DNA of 64,000 bases, from NCBI RefSeq assembly GCF_028748105.1, contig NZ_CP118168.1, positions 868,001 to 932,000 on the forward strand. The letters are read 5' to 3'. Position 1 is the stretch's first letter. Each line of letters opens with the position of its first letter. The notes under the pieces are model-generated. The model had not been told where the DNA came from. It saw only the letters and a list, made by a program, of their open reading frames with translations, and did not search any database. Position numbers and translations under genes: made by a program. The DNA comes from Entomospira nematocerorum (GTDB lineage Bacteria > Spirochaetota > Spirochaetia > WRBN01). This document shows positions 53,701-61,945 of the stretch, piece after piece.

Positions 53701-55150
53701 GTTGGACACTCATAGATAGACCTTTAGCAAAGGTTTCAATAAAAGAACCAGATCCAGAGGAACAAGACTCATTAAGTTCTAGATTGTTGATAATGCCATG
53801 TTCAATGAAGATGGCCTTCATATCCTGTCCACCAATATCCAGAATAAAAGAGACATCGGGTGCAAAGTGTGAGGCAGCAGTATAGTGTGCAATTGTTTCA
53901 ACAAGTCCATCATCGAGCTTGAATGCAAATCGTGTGAGATCTTCTCCATAGCCTGTGGTTGCGGTTCGAATGATATTGGGTTTCTGGATACCAAGGGCTT
54001 GTAGGTCTTTATAGACTGTTGTGAGTCCACGGGTTACAGCATCAACAGGATTGCCGTTATTGGGATGATAATTTTTTGCAACAATTGCACCATCTTCACT
54101 GGTTATGACAATTTTTGTGGTGGTCGATCCAGAGTCAATCCCGAGAAACAAAGGCATATTGGGATTTATGCTCTTTATATCGAATTTTTCTACTTGATAG
54201 CTACTATTGTATTCCTGATTCCAGCGTTCAAATTCTTCCTTGGATGTGAAGAGTGGATCTAGCCGTGTATCTAAGGAGATATGTTCTTCTTTAATATTAC
54301 GTATGGAGTTAATAAGAAGAGATAGCGGTTGAGCTGTTTTCTCAGGACTATTATCTAGTGCAGCACCAAGTGCAGGGAAGACTTCATTATATTTTGTAGT
54401 AATAACGTCAAATTCGTTAATATTAAGAATATCAAAAAATGCTCGCTTTAGTGCAGGCATAAAGGTAAGAGGTCCACCTACAAAGAGAATTTTGGGGAGA
54501 ATATCTACTCCACGTGCAAGAGCATTGACTGTTTGATAGGCTACAGCTCGAAAAATACTCGCGGCGATATCACTGGCCTGGATACCACGTGCAATAAGAT
54601 TTTGTACATCAGTTTTAGCAAAGACTCCACAACGAGAAGCAATGGGGTAGGTGTTTTGGTGTTGATCGGCTAAAGAGCTGAGTTCTTCTACTGGATATCC
54701 TAAGAGTGTAGCCATTTGGTCAATGAAGGCTCCAGTTCCCCCAGCGCAAGCACCATTCATGCGAATATCGGGTTTCATCTCTTCATTGAAGAAGATAATT
54801 TTAGCGTCTTCACCACCTAAATCTATCAGTGTGCGACACTCAGGATACAACGCCTTGGCAACACCTGCTGCAGCAACAACTTCTTGAACAAAGGGAATAT
54901 TAGTTTTTTCACTAATACCCATACCTGCTGTCCCTGTAATGGCTACTGTCAGAGTGATATCTCCTAGCTCTGTTATAATTTCTTGTAAGATTGAGAGAAT
55001 TGTTATTATAATTTCTGTATTGTGTCTTCTATAGCGAGTGAATACTTGTTCATTGTTGGCATTAAGAAGAACGACCTTAGCGGTGGTGGATCCGATATCA
55101 ACACCTAGGCGAAAATAGGTAGGTACTAGTGTCTCTTTAGTATTTATCAT
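50741..55150 (-). CDS. giant acyl-CoA dehydratase activase-like protein
   Basis: 1469 residues combining a BcrAD/BadFG-type ATPase twice with an HgdB-like tail. First ATPase about 12-290: LGVDIGSTTAKVVLL, TGTAGMGI, LIDLGGEDAKI and the cluster region GACAGGTGAF. Second about 325-600: FLGIDSGSTTTKIVIT, LDIGGQDMKAIF, ESCSSGSGSF. Then a Cys pair (CKGCENLC near 640), a DUF2229 region (RPTIGIPRVLNMWDNFAFW) and an HgdB-like C-terminal half (about 900-1400; NICYPAKI, GRPYHVDALINHKLPEM, GGQCRASSY). These activases are ATP-driven reductants of 2-hydroxyacyl-CoA dehydratases; the substrate here is unknown and no fermentation partner lies nearby. It precedes mutM. Confidence 0.88.
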   Translation of the reverse strand: MINTKETLVPTYFRLGVDIGSTTAKVVLLNANNEQVFTRYRRHNTEIIITILSILQEIITELGDITLTVAITGTAGMGISEKTNIPFVQEVVAAAGVAKALYPECRTLIDLGGEDAKIIFFNEEMKPDIRMNGACAGGTGAFIDQMATLLGYPVEELSSLADQHQNTYPIASRCGVFAKTDVQNLIARGIQASDIAASIFRAVAYQTVNALARGVDILPKILFVGGPLTFMPALKRAFFDILNINEFDVITTKYNEVFPALGAALDNSPEKTAQPLSLLINSIRNIKEEHISLDTRLDPLFTSKEEFERWNQEYNSSYQVEKFDIKSINPNMPLFLGIDSGSTTTKIVITSEDGAIVAKNYHPNNGNPVDAVTRGLTTVYKDLQALGIQKPNIIRTATTGYGEDLTRFAFKLDDGLVETIAHYTAASHFAPDVSFILDIGGQDMKAIFIEHGIINNLELNESCSSGSGSFIETFAKGLSMSVQHFAQEACYSTAPCDLGTRCTVFMNSKVKQALREGATQGDISAGLAYSVVKNCFNKVLKITDMSLLGDTVVVQGGTFKNPAVLRALEKIIGKKVVRPDICELMGAYGAALVAIDRHHSDPKVSSFIGLEYLHEAQKYTRQTLTCKGCENLCRITQMNFLENEEKRKFYSGNKCEKIFSNKLISSHQGFNMHEFKRELLWSRVMEPNEHHKRPTIGIPRVLNMWDNFAFWHELFVHSGFNVILSDPSTVALAEKGYATVMSENICYPAKITNGHIFNLIEKKVDRIFYPMIIYEKSEFADHVSANEYNCPVVAGYPEVISAAIQPDQKYGIPFDKPSIAFNDIKLLKKGLWNYFHEQLGVKKKIFDEAFELAISADITYRSQIYAKSQEVINLARTENRLLIMLLGRPYHVDALINHKLPEMIAALGIDILTEDSLPPSERIGLKGTDVLTQWSFPNRIYDATVWAGSQTNVEIIHINSFGCGPDAITIDEVKALLQTYGKSPTVIKVDEITSPGSVKLRIRSMIESVAMRSSNFIPQKKERTYTKNFEDIDKKRIILAPDFSPFYTRFIVKSMKDEGYNLKILPEPDRQSIHIGLQYTNNDICYPATIVIGDLLKALQSGEYDTDNVAVALTQTGGQCRASSYISMLKKALINAGFSHVPVVAVNTHADSGNLNRQPGFKLNPTSFILTSLLGLLYGDVIAKLYWTYATYEKEIGTAKKISEKWLEAGEEIIDFKRPNQIFKLMEQAVQEFNTIDTKEGRFPKVGIVGEIFVKFNEFSNNYTAQWLIKNGIEPDFPPLINFFLSTIVQPKHNKQSFVENHSWATLLAIDAAAPLILHFVKKANKVLSDSKLHITPIHDVRHIAKNAAKGMDLVLQFGESWLLPGDIITFVDEGTTDVLCLQPFGCIANHIIAKGMEKRLKSLYPNLNLLFLDMDAGSSEVNIINRLSFLVKGAHDSQRESELLDVTSTTHEDKSTTGEIRSSSVKRA

Positions 55151-55512
55151 GATTATTTAAGCTCTCTTTTACATAACGATAAGTCAATTGTTTCATAAAT
55201 ATAGTATCAAAGATATGCATATAAAAATACAATTTGATAATTTAATAAAAAATATTACAAATAATATAATTGTTTGTAATATTTTGTTGCAATTCTTACT
55301 TACATATGTACACTATTTTAGAAATAAGATCAATACAATTCTCGGATTCTCATGGTGAAAGAAGTGGATTTTTTTTTATTTATGTAGTATGTTTCTGGGT
55401 GAAAAAAGCAGAGAACTCTTGCTTATTTTTTATAGTTACCCTATAATGTCTATGATTTGAAGAGCACACGTTATGGAGCGATGGTATTTTTTATTAAGGG
55501 AATAAAAATAAG
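55151..55512. promoter_or_regulatory. divergent intergenic region with a hairpin and a promoter
   Basis: No gene seen in 362 AT-rich bases. A stem AATATTACAAA (55251-55261) with TTTGTAATATT (55273-55283) lies in the middle. On the plus strand TTGCTT (55419-55424), 17 bases, TATAAT (55442-55447) forms a promoter for the gene at 55513 with a leader of about 60 bases. For the minus gene at 55150 no clear -35/-10 was found. Confidence 0.6.
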
Positions 55513-57336
55513 ATGAAATATTTACATGGGAGACAAAATCTCTTTGTATTGGTTGTACTGTTCCTCTCTCTTCCTTTGACTATGACGGTATATGCACAGT
55601 CTATGGCGACAGATCGGGTTGTTGATGAAATTTTTGCTGTATATTTAGATCACGCTGAACAAGCATATACGCTAGGGTACTATGATGATGCTTGGCAAAT
55701 TCTTCTGTCTAGCAGGGAATTCCTAGCGGGATATAATCATCGTTACTTAAACCTCTCTGCGAGACTGTTATTTCAACAAGGGTACATCCAACATGCAAGA
55801 AGCCTATTAAATGTCTTACGGGATTCTAGTAATTTACAAGCAACAAGTGAACATGATTTATATCTCATTTATTTAATGCATCGTGACTACAAAGCAATTA
55901 ATGTGCTATTTGAGCAAGGATTATTACGTACTAGTGATGCCCATTTTTTTCAACTTCTCTCTTTGTATCATCAAAAAAGTCCTGATATAGCTTCGTTTGC
56001 ACTGCATGCTTCGCGAAAATTTAATCATGATATACGCTTTTTTCTGCCCTTACTTTTTCTGGATAGTTATCAGCAGGGGGCCTATGATAATATTATTTTA
56101 TTGAGAAATATTGTGAATGATCACCCTGAACATCTTCTTTCACTAGATGTGAGTAATCAGAATATTTTGATAGCTCTTATTCGTCGCTTAGAGAAACCTC
56201 TACAGGGCGAAATAATCCTTGCTATGGAACCTTGGTTAAAGAATAATATTAATTATCAACTTATGTTACGCTCCTTAATAGTTGCCAATCAGCAAGAGGC
56301 AGCGATGGCTTTAGAAGCAGGTGAGGATGTTGATCCGGATTTACTTCTTGTTTTTGATGAACCAAATTGGAGTAGTTTATCTGGTGATTATGTTTTAGTC
56401 GATTATTTGGATTCTCTAGCTGATGTTGCTCTTACAGAAAGTTCTCTTGTATGGGCAGAGGATACAGATCTTGATGGTTTCATTGAGTTGTCATCGAGCG
56501 TGGATATGCATGGCAGTGGTCTTTTGATGCTTCATCCTATGCAAGATGATTATGTTTCTATGGAAATAAGATATTTTGAATATCAGATTAAGAGTTTGAA
56601 AGAAGCAGATCTTCATGTAAAGGCTGAGGTCAGTTTTTCTCATTTCCCCTATATTAATACTATCAATTTTAGTATCAATGATTTACGTTCTCTAGATTTA
56701 GTATCAGAAAATAGTTCTAGTATGACATATTATTTGCATAGCGTTCTATATCACTTGAGATTTAATGCACTGAGACTGCCTTATAGTATAGAGGCGATGA
56801 TGATTGGATCCTCGGATAATTTACCTGTTCTTAATGTAGCGCGGCATGAAATTTTGCATTTAAATTTGCTTCCATTATCAAGTTATATCGAGGAATTACG
56901 GGAAAATCATGTTTTCAGGCGACTACGCATTGTTGATGGGGAGATCTTCCAACTTTGGGAGGATAGTATGGGAAATGGTTATTTTGATCATTTCTTGAGC
57001 TTCCAAAATGGTAGAATTTTCGGAAGAAGACGATTTTCTATGTATGATGATTATCTTCTATTAGAAATTTATGATAACAATAATGAGTTAATAGGTGTTG
57101 CATTTAGTCCAGATAGCGAGCTTTTTGAGTTTTATCAAGAATTTAATCAAAAGTTACCAAGATTACAAGTTTGGGATTTAAATATGGATGGATATGTTAA
57201 TATTTATCGGATGATTCAGAGCCCTCCAGCACAGCCTAGAGAAAGACGCGTATGGCTTCAAAGACCGGTAAGGATAGAGGATCTAATGGATATAGATTTT
57301 CGCGAAGCAAAAAGATGGCTAGAGGAGGTTCATTAG
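55513..57336 (+). CDS. secreted protein of unknown function
   Basis: 607 residues with a signal peptide (LFVLVVLFLSLPLTMTVYAQ). The first 300 residues look like helical repeats, possibly TPR-like (EQAYTLGYYDDAWQILLSSREFLA); the last 300 are beta-rich with acidic repeats of the calcium-binding dockerin type being possible but not certain (VWAEDTDLDGFIELSSS; QVWDLNMDGYVNIYRM). I do not recognise the family. It lies four bases before an S1C-like protease, so both may act in periplasmic quality control. AAGGGA precedes the ATG. Confidence 0.65.
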   Translation: MKYLHGRQNLFVLVVLFLSLPLTMTVYAQSMATDRVVDEIFAVYLDHAEQAYTLGYYDDAWQILLSSREFLAGYNHRYLNLSARLLFQQGYIQHARSLLNVLRDSSNLQATSEHDLYLIYLMHRDYKAINVLFEQGLLRTSDAHFFQLLSLYHQKSPDIASFALHASRKFNHDIRFFLPLLFLDSYQQGAYDNIILLRNIVNDHPEHLLSLDVSNQNILIALIRRLEKPLQGEIILAMEPWLKNNINYQLMLRSLIVANQQEAAMALEAGEDVDPDLLLVFDEPNWSSLSGDYVLVDYLDSLADVALTESSLVWAEDTDLDGFIELSSSVDMHGSGLLMLHPMQDDYVSMEIRYFEYQIKSLKEADLHVKAEVSFSHFPYINTINFSINDLRSLDLVSENSSSMTYYLHSVLYHLRFNALRLPYSIEAMMIGSSDNLPVLNVARHEILHLNLLPLSSYIEELRENHVFRRLRIVDGEIFQLWEDSMGNGYFDHFLSFQNGRIFGRRRFSMYDDYLLLEIYDNNNELIGVAFSPDSELFEFYQEFNQKLPRLQVWDLNMDGYVNIYRMIQSPPAQPRERRVWLQRPVRIEDLMDIDFREAKRWLEEVH

Positions 57337-57339
57337 TAT

Positions 57340-59064
57340 ATGAAGCAATGGTTATTAGGGCTAGTCTTAATTGGAACGTTTGTTGGGTGTATGGGCTCAG
57401 GTCCCAATGGGAGTGGTAACATTAAGCTTCCAGCGGATACGCGAATTTTAGGGCCGGAACTTCTTGAGAAAGATCCAGTGGGGTATTATGAGTTAAGCTG
57501 GATAGAAGAAGGACGTGATGCTAGAGTTGAGGTATCTAAATCTCTACAATCTTTAATAGATAATAGCAAAGATGCTTTGTCCAAATTACAGTATGCAATG
57601 AGCTTGCATGCATTGGGAAGCTTAGATGATCGTGGGTTAACATTAGCCTATGCAGATTACGCAAAGGTACTTGTCTCTGAAGGAAAAGTCGGAGTAGCAT
57701 TTGCGTTATTTGGCGATGGAGGTATCGAGCCAGGTTATTTAACAAATGATCAGGTATTATTATTTTTATCTGCCGCAAATCAAAATCGCCTAATGCAAAC
57801 CACTCTACGACTCAATCAAGAGGCTGTAAAGCGTAAACTCAATACTGGTAGTGTCGATATGAGATGGATAAGTGAATCACGAACGCCTAATAGTTGGTTG
57901 AATGCAGTTGGAACGGTTTTTGTTGATTCTGGGTTTATCGTGAGACAAGGTTCTTTACAGCCTGCAGTATCGCTAGGATCAGGATTTTTTATCGATCGCT
58001 CTGGATATCTTGTGACGAATTATCATGTGATAGCACCTGCAGTGGAGGGTAATCGAAGAAACCTAACGAAAATTTCCGTACGGATTGACAGTAAGGGAAC
58101 GAAAGTTTCAGCAACACTTGTTGGGTATAGTAAGATCAGTGACATGGCTCTTCTGAAAGTTGACTATGAGCCTGAGTTTGCTTTTGATATTGCTACGTAT
58201 TCAAACAGTGTCCTCTCTGGGCAAAGAATTTATGCTTTAGGATCACCTCTTGGTCTTCCTGCGACAATTACTAGTGGTTTAATTTCCAATACTGAAAGGA
58301 ATTATTCATTCTTAGGTATTCCCATTGGGGATGTGATGCAAATTGATGTACCGATACATCCTGGAAACTCTGGAGGACCTATCATTAATGATGCTGGGGT
58401 CGTTGTAGGGGTAGTCTTCTCTGGATTACCGGATTATCCAGGAATTAATTTTGCTTTACCTGCAGATTTACTTCGAGTGATGCTACCAAAAATGGTTTTA
58501 GGTGGTGCGGTGGAGCTTCCCTATGCAGATGTTAGTGTATTTAGTGGTCAAAAGCAGGCAGAACTTCTTTATGTTGGGCAGCGATCACAAGCGAAAAAAG
58601 CAGGTTTAGAGCAATTTAAAGTGGTGAGTAAGGTTGCAGGATTGAGTGTTAAGAACCTTCATCAGGTGCAGATGCAAGTAACAAGGCGGTATGCGAATAC
58701 CATTATTACTATGACACAAGAGGAAAAGGTGATTCCTGTTGTGCTTAAGCTACGACCAGCCGTACCTGGGGCATATGCTTTATTGCGAGATGGTGATATC
58801 GCGCTCTTTCCCGCTCTATTTGGAGTGCAATTACGCGAGGTAGATAAGGGAAAATTTTTTGTTATCACACACGTGTATATGGATATGACTATGGATAATC
58901 TTGGATTTGCTCCTGATGATAATTTTACTTATATGGGGCGTTATCGTAGAGGTATTCCTGAGGAGTATTTTGTTGCAATCATCAAAGCAAAAATGGCCAA
59001 ACTAGGATCTATGGAGATTCAAATGTTAATCGTTGCGAATTTACAAGGTTATACGTGGGCTTAA
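57340..59064 (+). CDS. DegP-like S1C serine protease lipoprotein
   Basis: Periplasmic trypsin-like protease, 574 residues, with a lipobox (LVLIGTFVGC). The catalytic triad is in place: His229 in LVTNYHVI, Asp268 in ISDMALLKVD and Ser344 in HPGNSGGPI. Unlike DegP, the domain is preceded by about 160 residues of helical sequence and followed by a C-terminal part without an obvious PDZ. It is translated four bases after the preceding secreted protein, so probably a two-gene operon. Substrate unknown. Confidence 0.85.
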   Translation: MKQWLLGLVLIGTFVGCMGSGPNGSGNIKLPADTRILGPELLEKDPVGYYELSWIEEGRDARVEVSKSLQSLIDNSKDALSKLQYAMSLHALGSLDDRGLTLAYADYAKVLVSEGKVGVAFALFGDGGIEPGYLTNDQVLLFLSAANQNRLMQTTLRLNQEAVKRKLNTGSVDMRWISESRTPNSWLNAVGTVFVDSGFIVRQGSLQPAVSLGSGFFIDRSGYLVTNYHVIAPAVEGNRRNLTKISVRIDSKGTKVSATLVGYSKISDMALLKVDYEPEFAFDIATYSNSVLSGQRIYALGSPLGLPATITSGLISNTERNYSFLGIPIGDVMQIDVPIHPGNSGGPIINDAGVVVGVVFSGLPDYPGINFALPADLLRVMLPKMVLGGAVELPYADVSVFSGQKQAELLYVGQRSQAKKAGLEQFKVVSKVAGLSVKNLHQVQMQVTRRYANTIITMTQEEKVIPVVLKLRPAVPGAYALLRDGDIALFPALFGVQLREVDKGKFFVITHVYMDMTMDNLGFAPDDNFTYMGRYRRGIPEEYFVAIIKAKMAKLGSMEIQMLIVANLQGYTWA

Positions 59065-59084
59065 AAACTAACAATATATAAGGC

Positions 59085-59099
59085 GGCTAGTAACTAGCC
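59085..59099 (+). other. small hairpin before the cystine transporter
   Basis: GGCTAG-TAA-CTAGCC forms a 6-bp stem in the 60-base gap between the protease and the transporter. Too short to assign; could weakly terminate the protease transcript. Confidence 0.4.
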
Positions 59100-59124
59100 A
59101 TATTATCTTCTGAAGGAGTGTAAG

Positions 59125-60516
59125 ATGGATATAAATGTGTTCATTATTGGCATTGTTTTGGTTCTCTTTGGGGGAATTCTCTTTGTTCTTAATCGGATGG
59201 CAGCAAAGTATATTAAATTCCCTCATCGTGTTTTCGCTGGATTAGGTTTAGGTGTTCTTTTTGGTTTACTGCTTCAGCTTCCGTTTTTTTTAGATCACAA
59301 GGATGCTGTTAAGGTAAGTTTTGATTGGATCAATATCATTGGTTCTGGGTATATGACATTACTAAGAATGATTATTATGCCGCTTGTAATTGTCTCTATA
59401 TCGGGAGCAATTCTTGGTATGGATCATAATGAGGATGTTGGCAAAACGACAGGACAAATTTTATTGGTACTGATTGGAACAACTGCGATTTCTGCTATTA
59501 TTGGAATTACTGTATCTTTATTTTTTAATTTACAAGTACCTGATATTATCACAGACGCAACTATCAATCGTGGTGCAACTTTAGAAAATTTAGCTGCTAC
59601 AACAAATATGAGCTTACCAAAGCAAATTTTAGATATGCTACCCAGTAATCCTTTCCTTGATATGACTGGAGTGCGAGATACATCAACAATCGCTGTTGTT
59701 ATCTTTACAGCATTTTTTGCGTTGGCTGCTCGACAAATAGCTAAGAAAAAAGAGACTAGTTTTAATCGTATTAAAGAATTAAATGATGCATTCCATGATG
59801 TAATTATGCGAATGTTAACGATTATTTTACGATTAACACCCTATGCTGTTGCAGCGATGATTGGTAAAATGATTGCTACGAGTTCCTGGGGGGATATCTA
59901 TAAATTAATCCTATTTATTGTGGCAAGCTATGTTGGACTTATTACAATTTTCTTAGTACATTTACTATTGTTATCCTTTAATGGATTGAATCCGTTACAG
60001 TATGTCAAGAAAAGTTGGCCTGTATTTTTATTTGGATTTTCCAGTCGTTCTTCAGCAGGAACAATTCCCCTTAATATCAAGGCGCAAACCGAGGCTCTTG
60101 GAGTGAGTGAAAGTTCTGCAAATTTATCTGCAACTTTGGGTGCAACGATTGGTCAAAATGGATGTGCAGGTCTGTATCCTGCAATGGTTGCAGTGATGAT
60201 TCTTGCTACATCAGGCGGGGATATGGGCATTGCAGTGATGGTTAAATTAGTATTAGCGATTGCAATTAGTAGTTTTGGGGTTGCTGGCGTTGGTGGTGGA
60301 GCAACATTCGCAGCACTAATTGTTCTAGGTATTATGAATTTACCAGTTGCATTAGTAGGTCTATTGATTTCTATCGAACCGCTTATTGATATGGGTCGAA
60401 CAGCTCTGAATATTAGTGGTTCTATGACTGCTGGAGTTTTGAGCAGTCGCTGGCAAAAGACATTAAATACGGATCGATATAATGATGCAAGTATTGTTAT
60501 TTCATCAGATGATTAG
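59125..60516 (+). CDS. tcyP: cystine-type dicarboxylate/amino acid:cation symporter
   Basis: 463 residues, DAACS family, similar in layout to TcyP/TcyJ-type L-cystine transporters: long N-terminal helix, SGYMTLLRMIIMPLVIVSI, GFSSRSSAGTIPLNIKAQTEALGVSESSANLSATLGATIGQNGCAGLYPAM and GVGGGATFAALIVLGIMNLP in the substrate region. The gene directly downstream is a CoA-disulfide reductase, which favours a cystine or thiol link. GAAGGAG before the ATG. TcyP is my best recollection; glutamate-type symport is possible. Confidence 0.8.
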   Translation: MDINVFIIGIVLVLFGGILFVLNRMAAKYIKFPHRVFAGLGLGVLFGLLLQLPFFLDHKDAVKVSFDWINIIGSGYMTLLRMIIMPLVIVSISGAILGMDHNEDVGKTTGQILLVLIGTTAISAIIGITVSLFFNLQVPDIITDATINRGATLENLAATTNMSLPKQILDMLPSNPFLDMTGVRDTSTIAVVIFTAFFALAARQIAKKKETSFNRIKELNDAFHDVIMRMLTIILRLTPYAVAAMIGKMIATSSWGDIYKLILFIVASYVGLITIFLVHLLLLSFNGLNPLQYVKKSWPVFLFGFSSRSSAGTIPLNIKAQTEALGVSESSANLSATLGATIGQNGCAGLYPAMVAVMILATSGGDMGIAVMVKLVLAIAISSFGVAGVGGGATFAALIVLGIMNLPVALVGLLISIEPLIDMGRTALNISGSMTAGVLSSRWQKTLNTDRYNDASIVISSDD

Positions 60517-60547
60517 TTAACTTGAGCGATAGAGGGAAGAACAGTCT

Positions 60548-61873
60548 ATGAAAATTATTGTAGTAGGTGCAACGGCTGCTGGTACGACATTTGCGGCCAA
60601 AATGCGGCGTAATCATAAAAATGCTGAAATTATTCTTCTAGAAAAAAGCGATACGATGAGCTTAGGCGCTTGTGGTCTTCCGTTTTATGTTGGAGGATTT
60701 TTTGAAGATGCAAATGCTATGATTGCTCGAACTCCCGAGCAATTTATTGATAGCGGTATTAGTGCACGTATCCTGCATGAAGCTCTTGAGCTTGATGCAG
60801 GAAAGAAGGTGCTGACGATTTATGATGCAGAGAATCAACAAAAATACGAAGAAAATTACGATATTTTAGTTATAGCAAGTGGTGCGCGTGTTTTACCTGC
60901 ACCATTTAGTGTTGCAAAAAACATTACACTTCATACTCTAAGACGTTTAGATGATGGAGGTGCATTACATCATGCATTAAGGCAGAAACAGCATCAGCAG
61001 GTTACAATTATTGGTGCAGGATTTATTGGTATTGAGTTAATAGAAGCATGTTTAAATTTAGGTCATAAAGTAACCTTAGTTGATGTCACGAAAAAACCAT
61101 TAGCCAGAACCTTTGATGAGGAATTTCAAGACTTAGTTTCTCTTGAATTACAAAATCATAATGTCACTGAAATTTATGGATATTGTGCTGAGAGTATTTT
61201 AGAAGACTCCAGTGTTGTTCTAGAGAATGGAGAGAGTATTGCTTCTGATCTTGTAATTTGGTCTGGAGGTATTACACCGGCAACAGAGTGGTTGGCTTCT
61301 AGCGGAATCCACATGGAGCGTGGTGTTATACAGACTAACAAAGACAGCTTAACCTCGCTACCAGGAGTATATGCTATTGGGGACTGTGCGACGGTACATC
61401 ACTCCATTTTGAATAAGCCTTTTTATAGTCCTCTAGCCACGGTTGCAAATAAAGCTGGACGTGCGTTAGCTGACCACCTAGCCGGTATCAGTAATGGGTT
61501 TACCGGAATGATGGGATCGGCAAGCGTTAAAGCATGTGATCTAGAGCTTGTTCGTGTCGGACTAACGGAAGAAGAGGCAAAACAGCATGGAATCACCTAT
61601 GTAAGCTCTTTTTTGGAGGATCGCGATCACACAGGATATTATCCAGGTGCACAAAAGATATGGATTAAACTGGTTTATAACCTAGATGGTGTTATCCTTG
61701 GAGCTCAAATTGCAGGAAAACGAGGAGCTGCTTTACGAGGATCTGCAATGGCACTAGCAATTAGCAAGAAGATGACTGTTTCTGAATTAGGCTTTGCTGA
61801 TATACCGTATAGTCCACCCTTTGCGCGTACGTGGGATGCATTGAATGTAGCAGGAAATATTTCTAAACTATAA
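60548..61873 (+). CDS. CoA-disulfide reductase / NADH oxidase-like flavoenzyme
   Basis: 441-residue FAD/NAD(P)H enzyme of the pyridine nucleotide disulfide family. The FAD site VVGATAAGTTFAAKM, single redox cysteine Cys42 in MSLGACGLPFYVGG, the NAD site TIIGAGFIGIELIEACLNLGH and the second FAD site GVYAIGDCATV are all present, and the dimerisation domain ends the protein. The single Cys pattern fits CoA-disulfide reductase or H2O-forming NADH oxidase. It follows the cystine-type transporter with a 31-base gap, pointing to thiol or oxygen defence. Confidence 0.88.
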   Translation: MKIIVVGATAAGTTFAAKMRRNHKNAEIILLEKSDTMSLGACGLPFYVGGFFEDANAMIARTPEQFIDSGISARILHEALELDAGKKVLTIYDAENQQKYEENYDILVIASGARVLPAPFSVAKNITLHTLRRLDDGGALHHALRQKQHQQVTIIGAGFIGIELIEACLNLGHKVTLVDVTKKPLARTFDEEFQDLVSLELQNHNVTEIYGYCAESILEDSSVVLENGESIASDLVIWSGGITPATEWLASSGIHMERGVIQTNKDSLTSLPGVYAIGDCATVHHSILNKPFYSPLATVANKAGRALADHLAGISNGFTGMMGSASVKACDLELVRVGLTEEEAKQHGITYVSSFLEDRDHTGYYPGAQKIWIKLVYNLDGVILGAQIAGKRGAALRGSAMALAISKKMTVSELGFADIPYSPPFARTWDALNVAGNISKL

Positions 61874-61889
61874 TTATAAGACTAGATTA

Positions 61890-61944
61890 ATTATTACCAA
61901 TAGAGGTTATTGTTTCATTTACAAGATCCTCTATTGGTAATAAT
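61890..61944. terminator. long-stem terminator
   Basis: Two perfect 17-base arms (61890-61906 and 61928-61944) with a 21-base loop lie between the convergent reductase and TupA genes; the right arm ends just before the TupA stop. Confidence 0.85.
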
Positions 61945-61945
61945 A

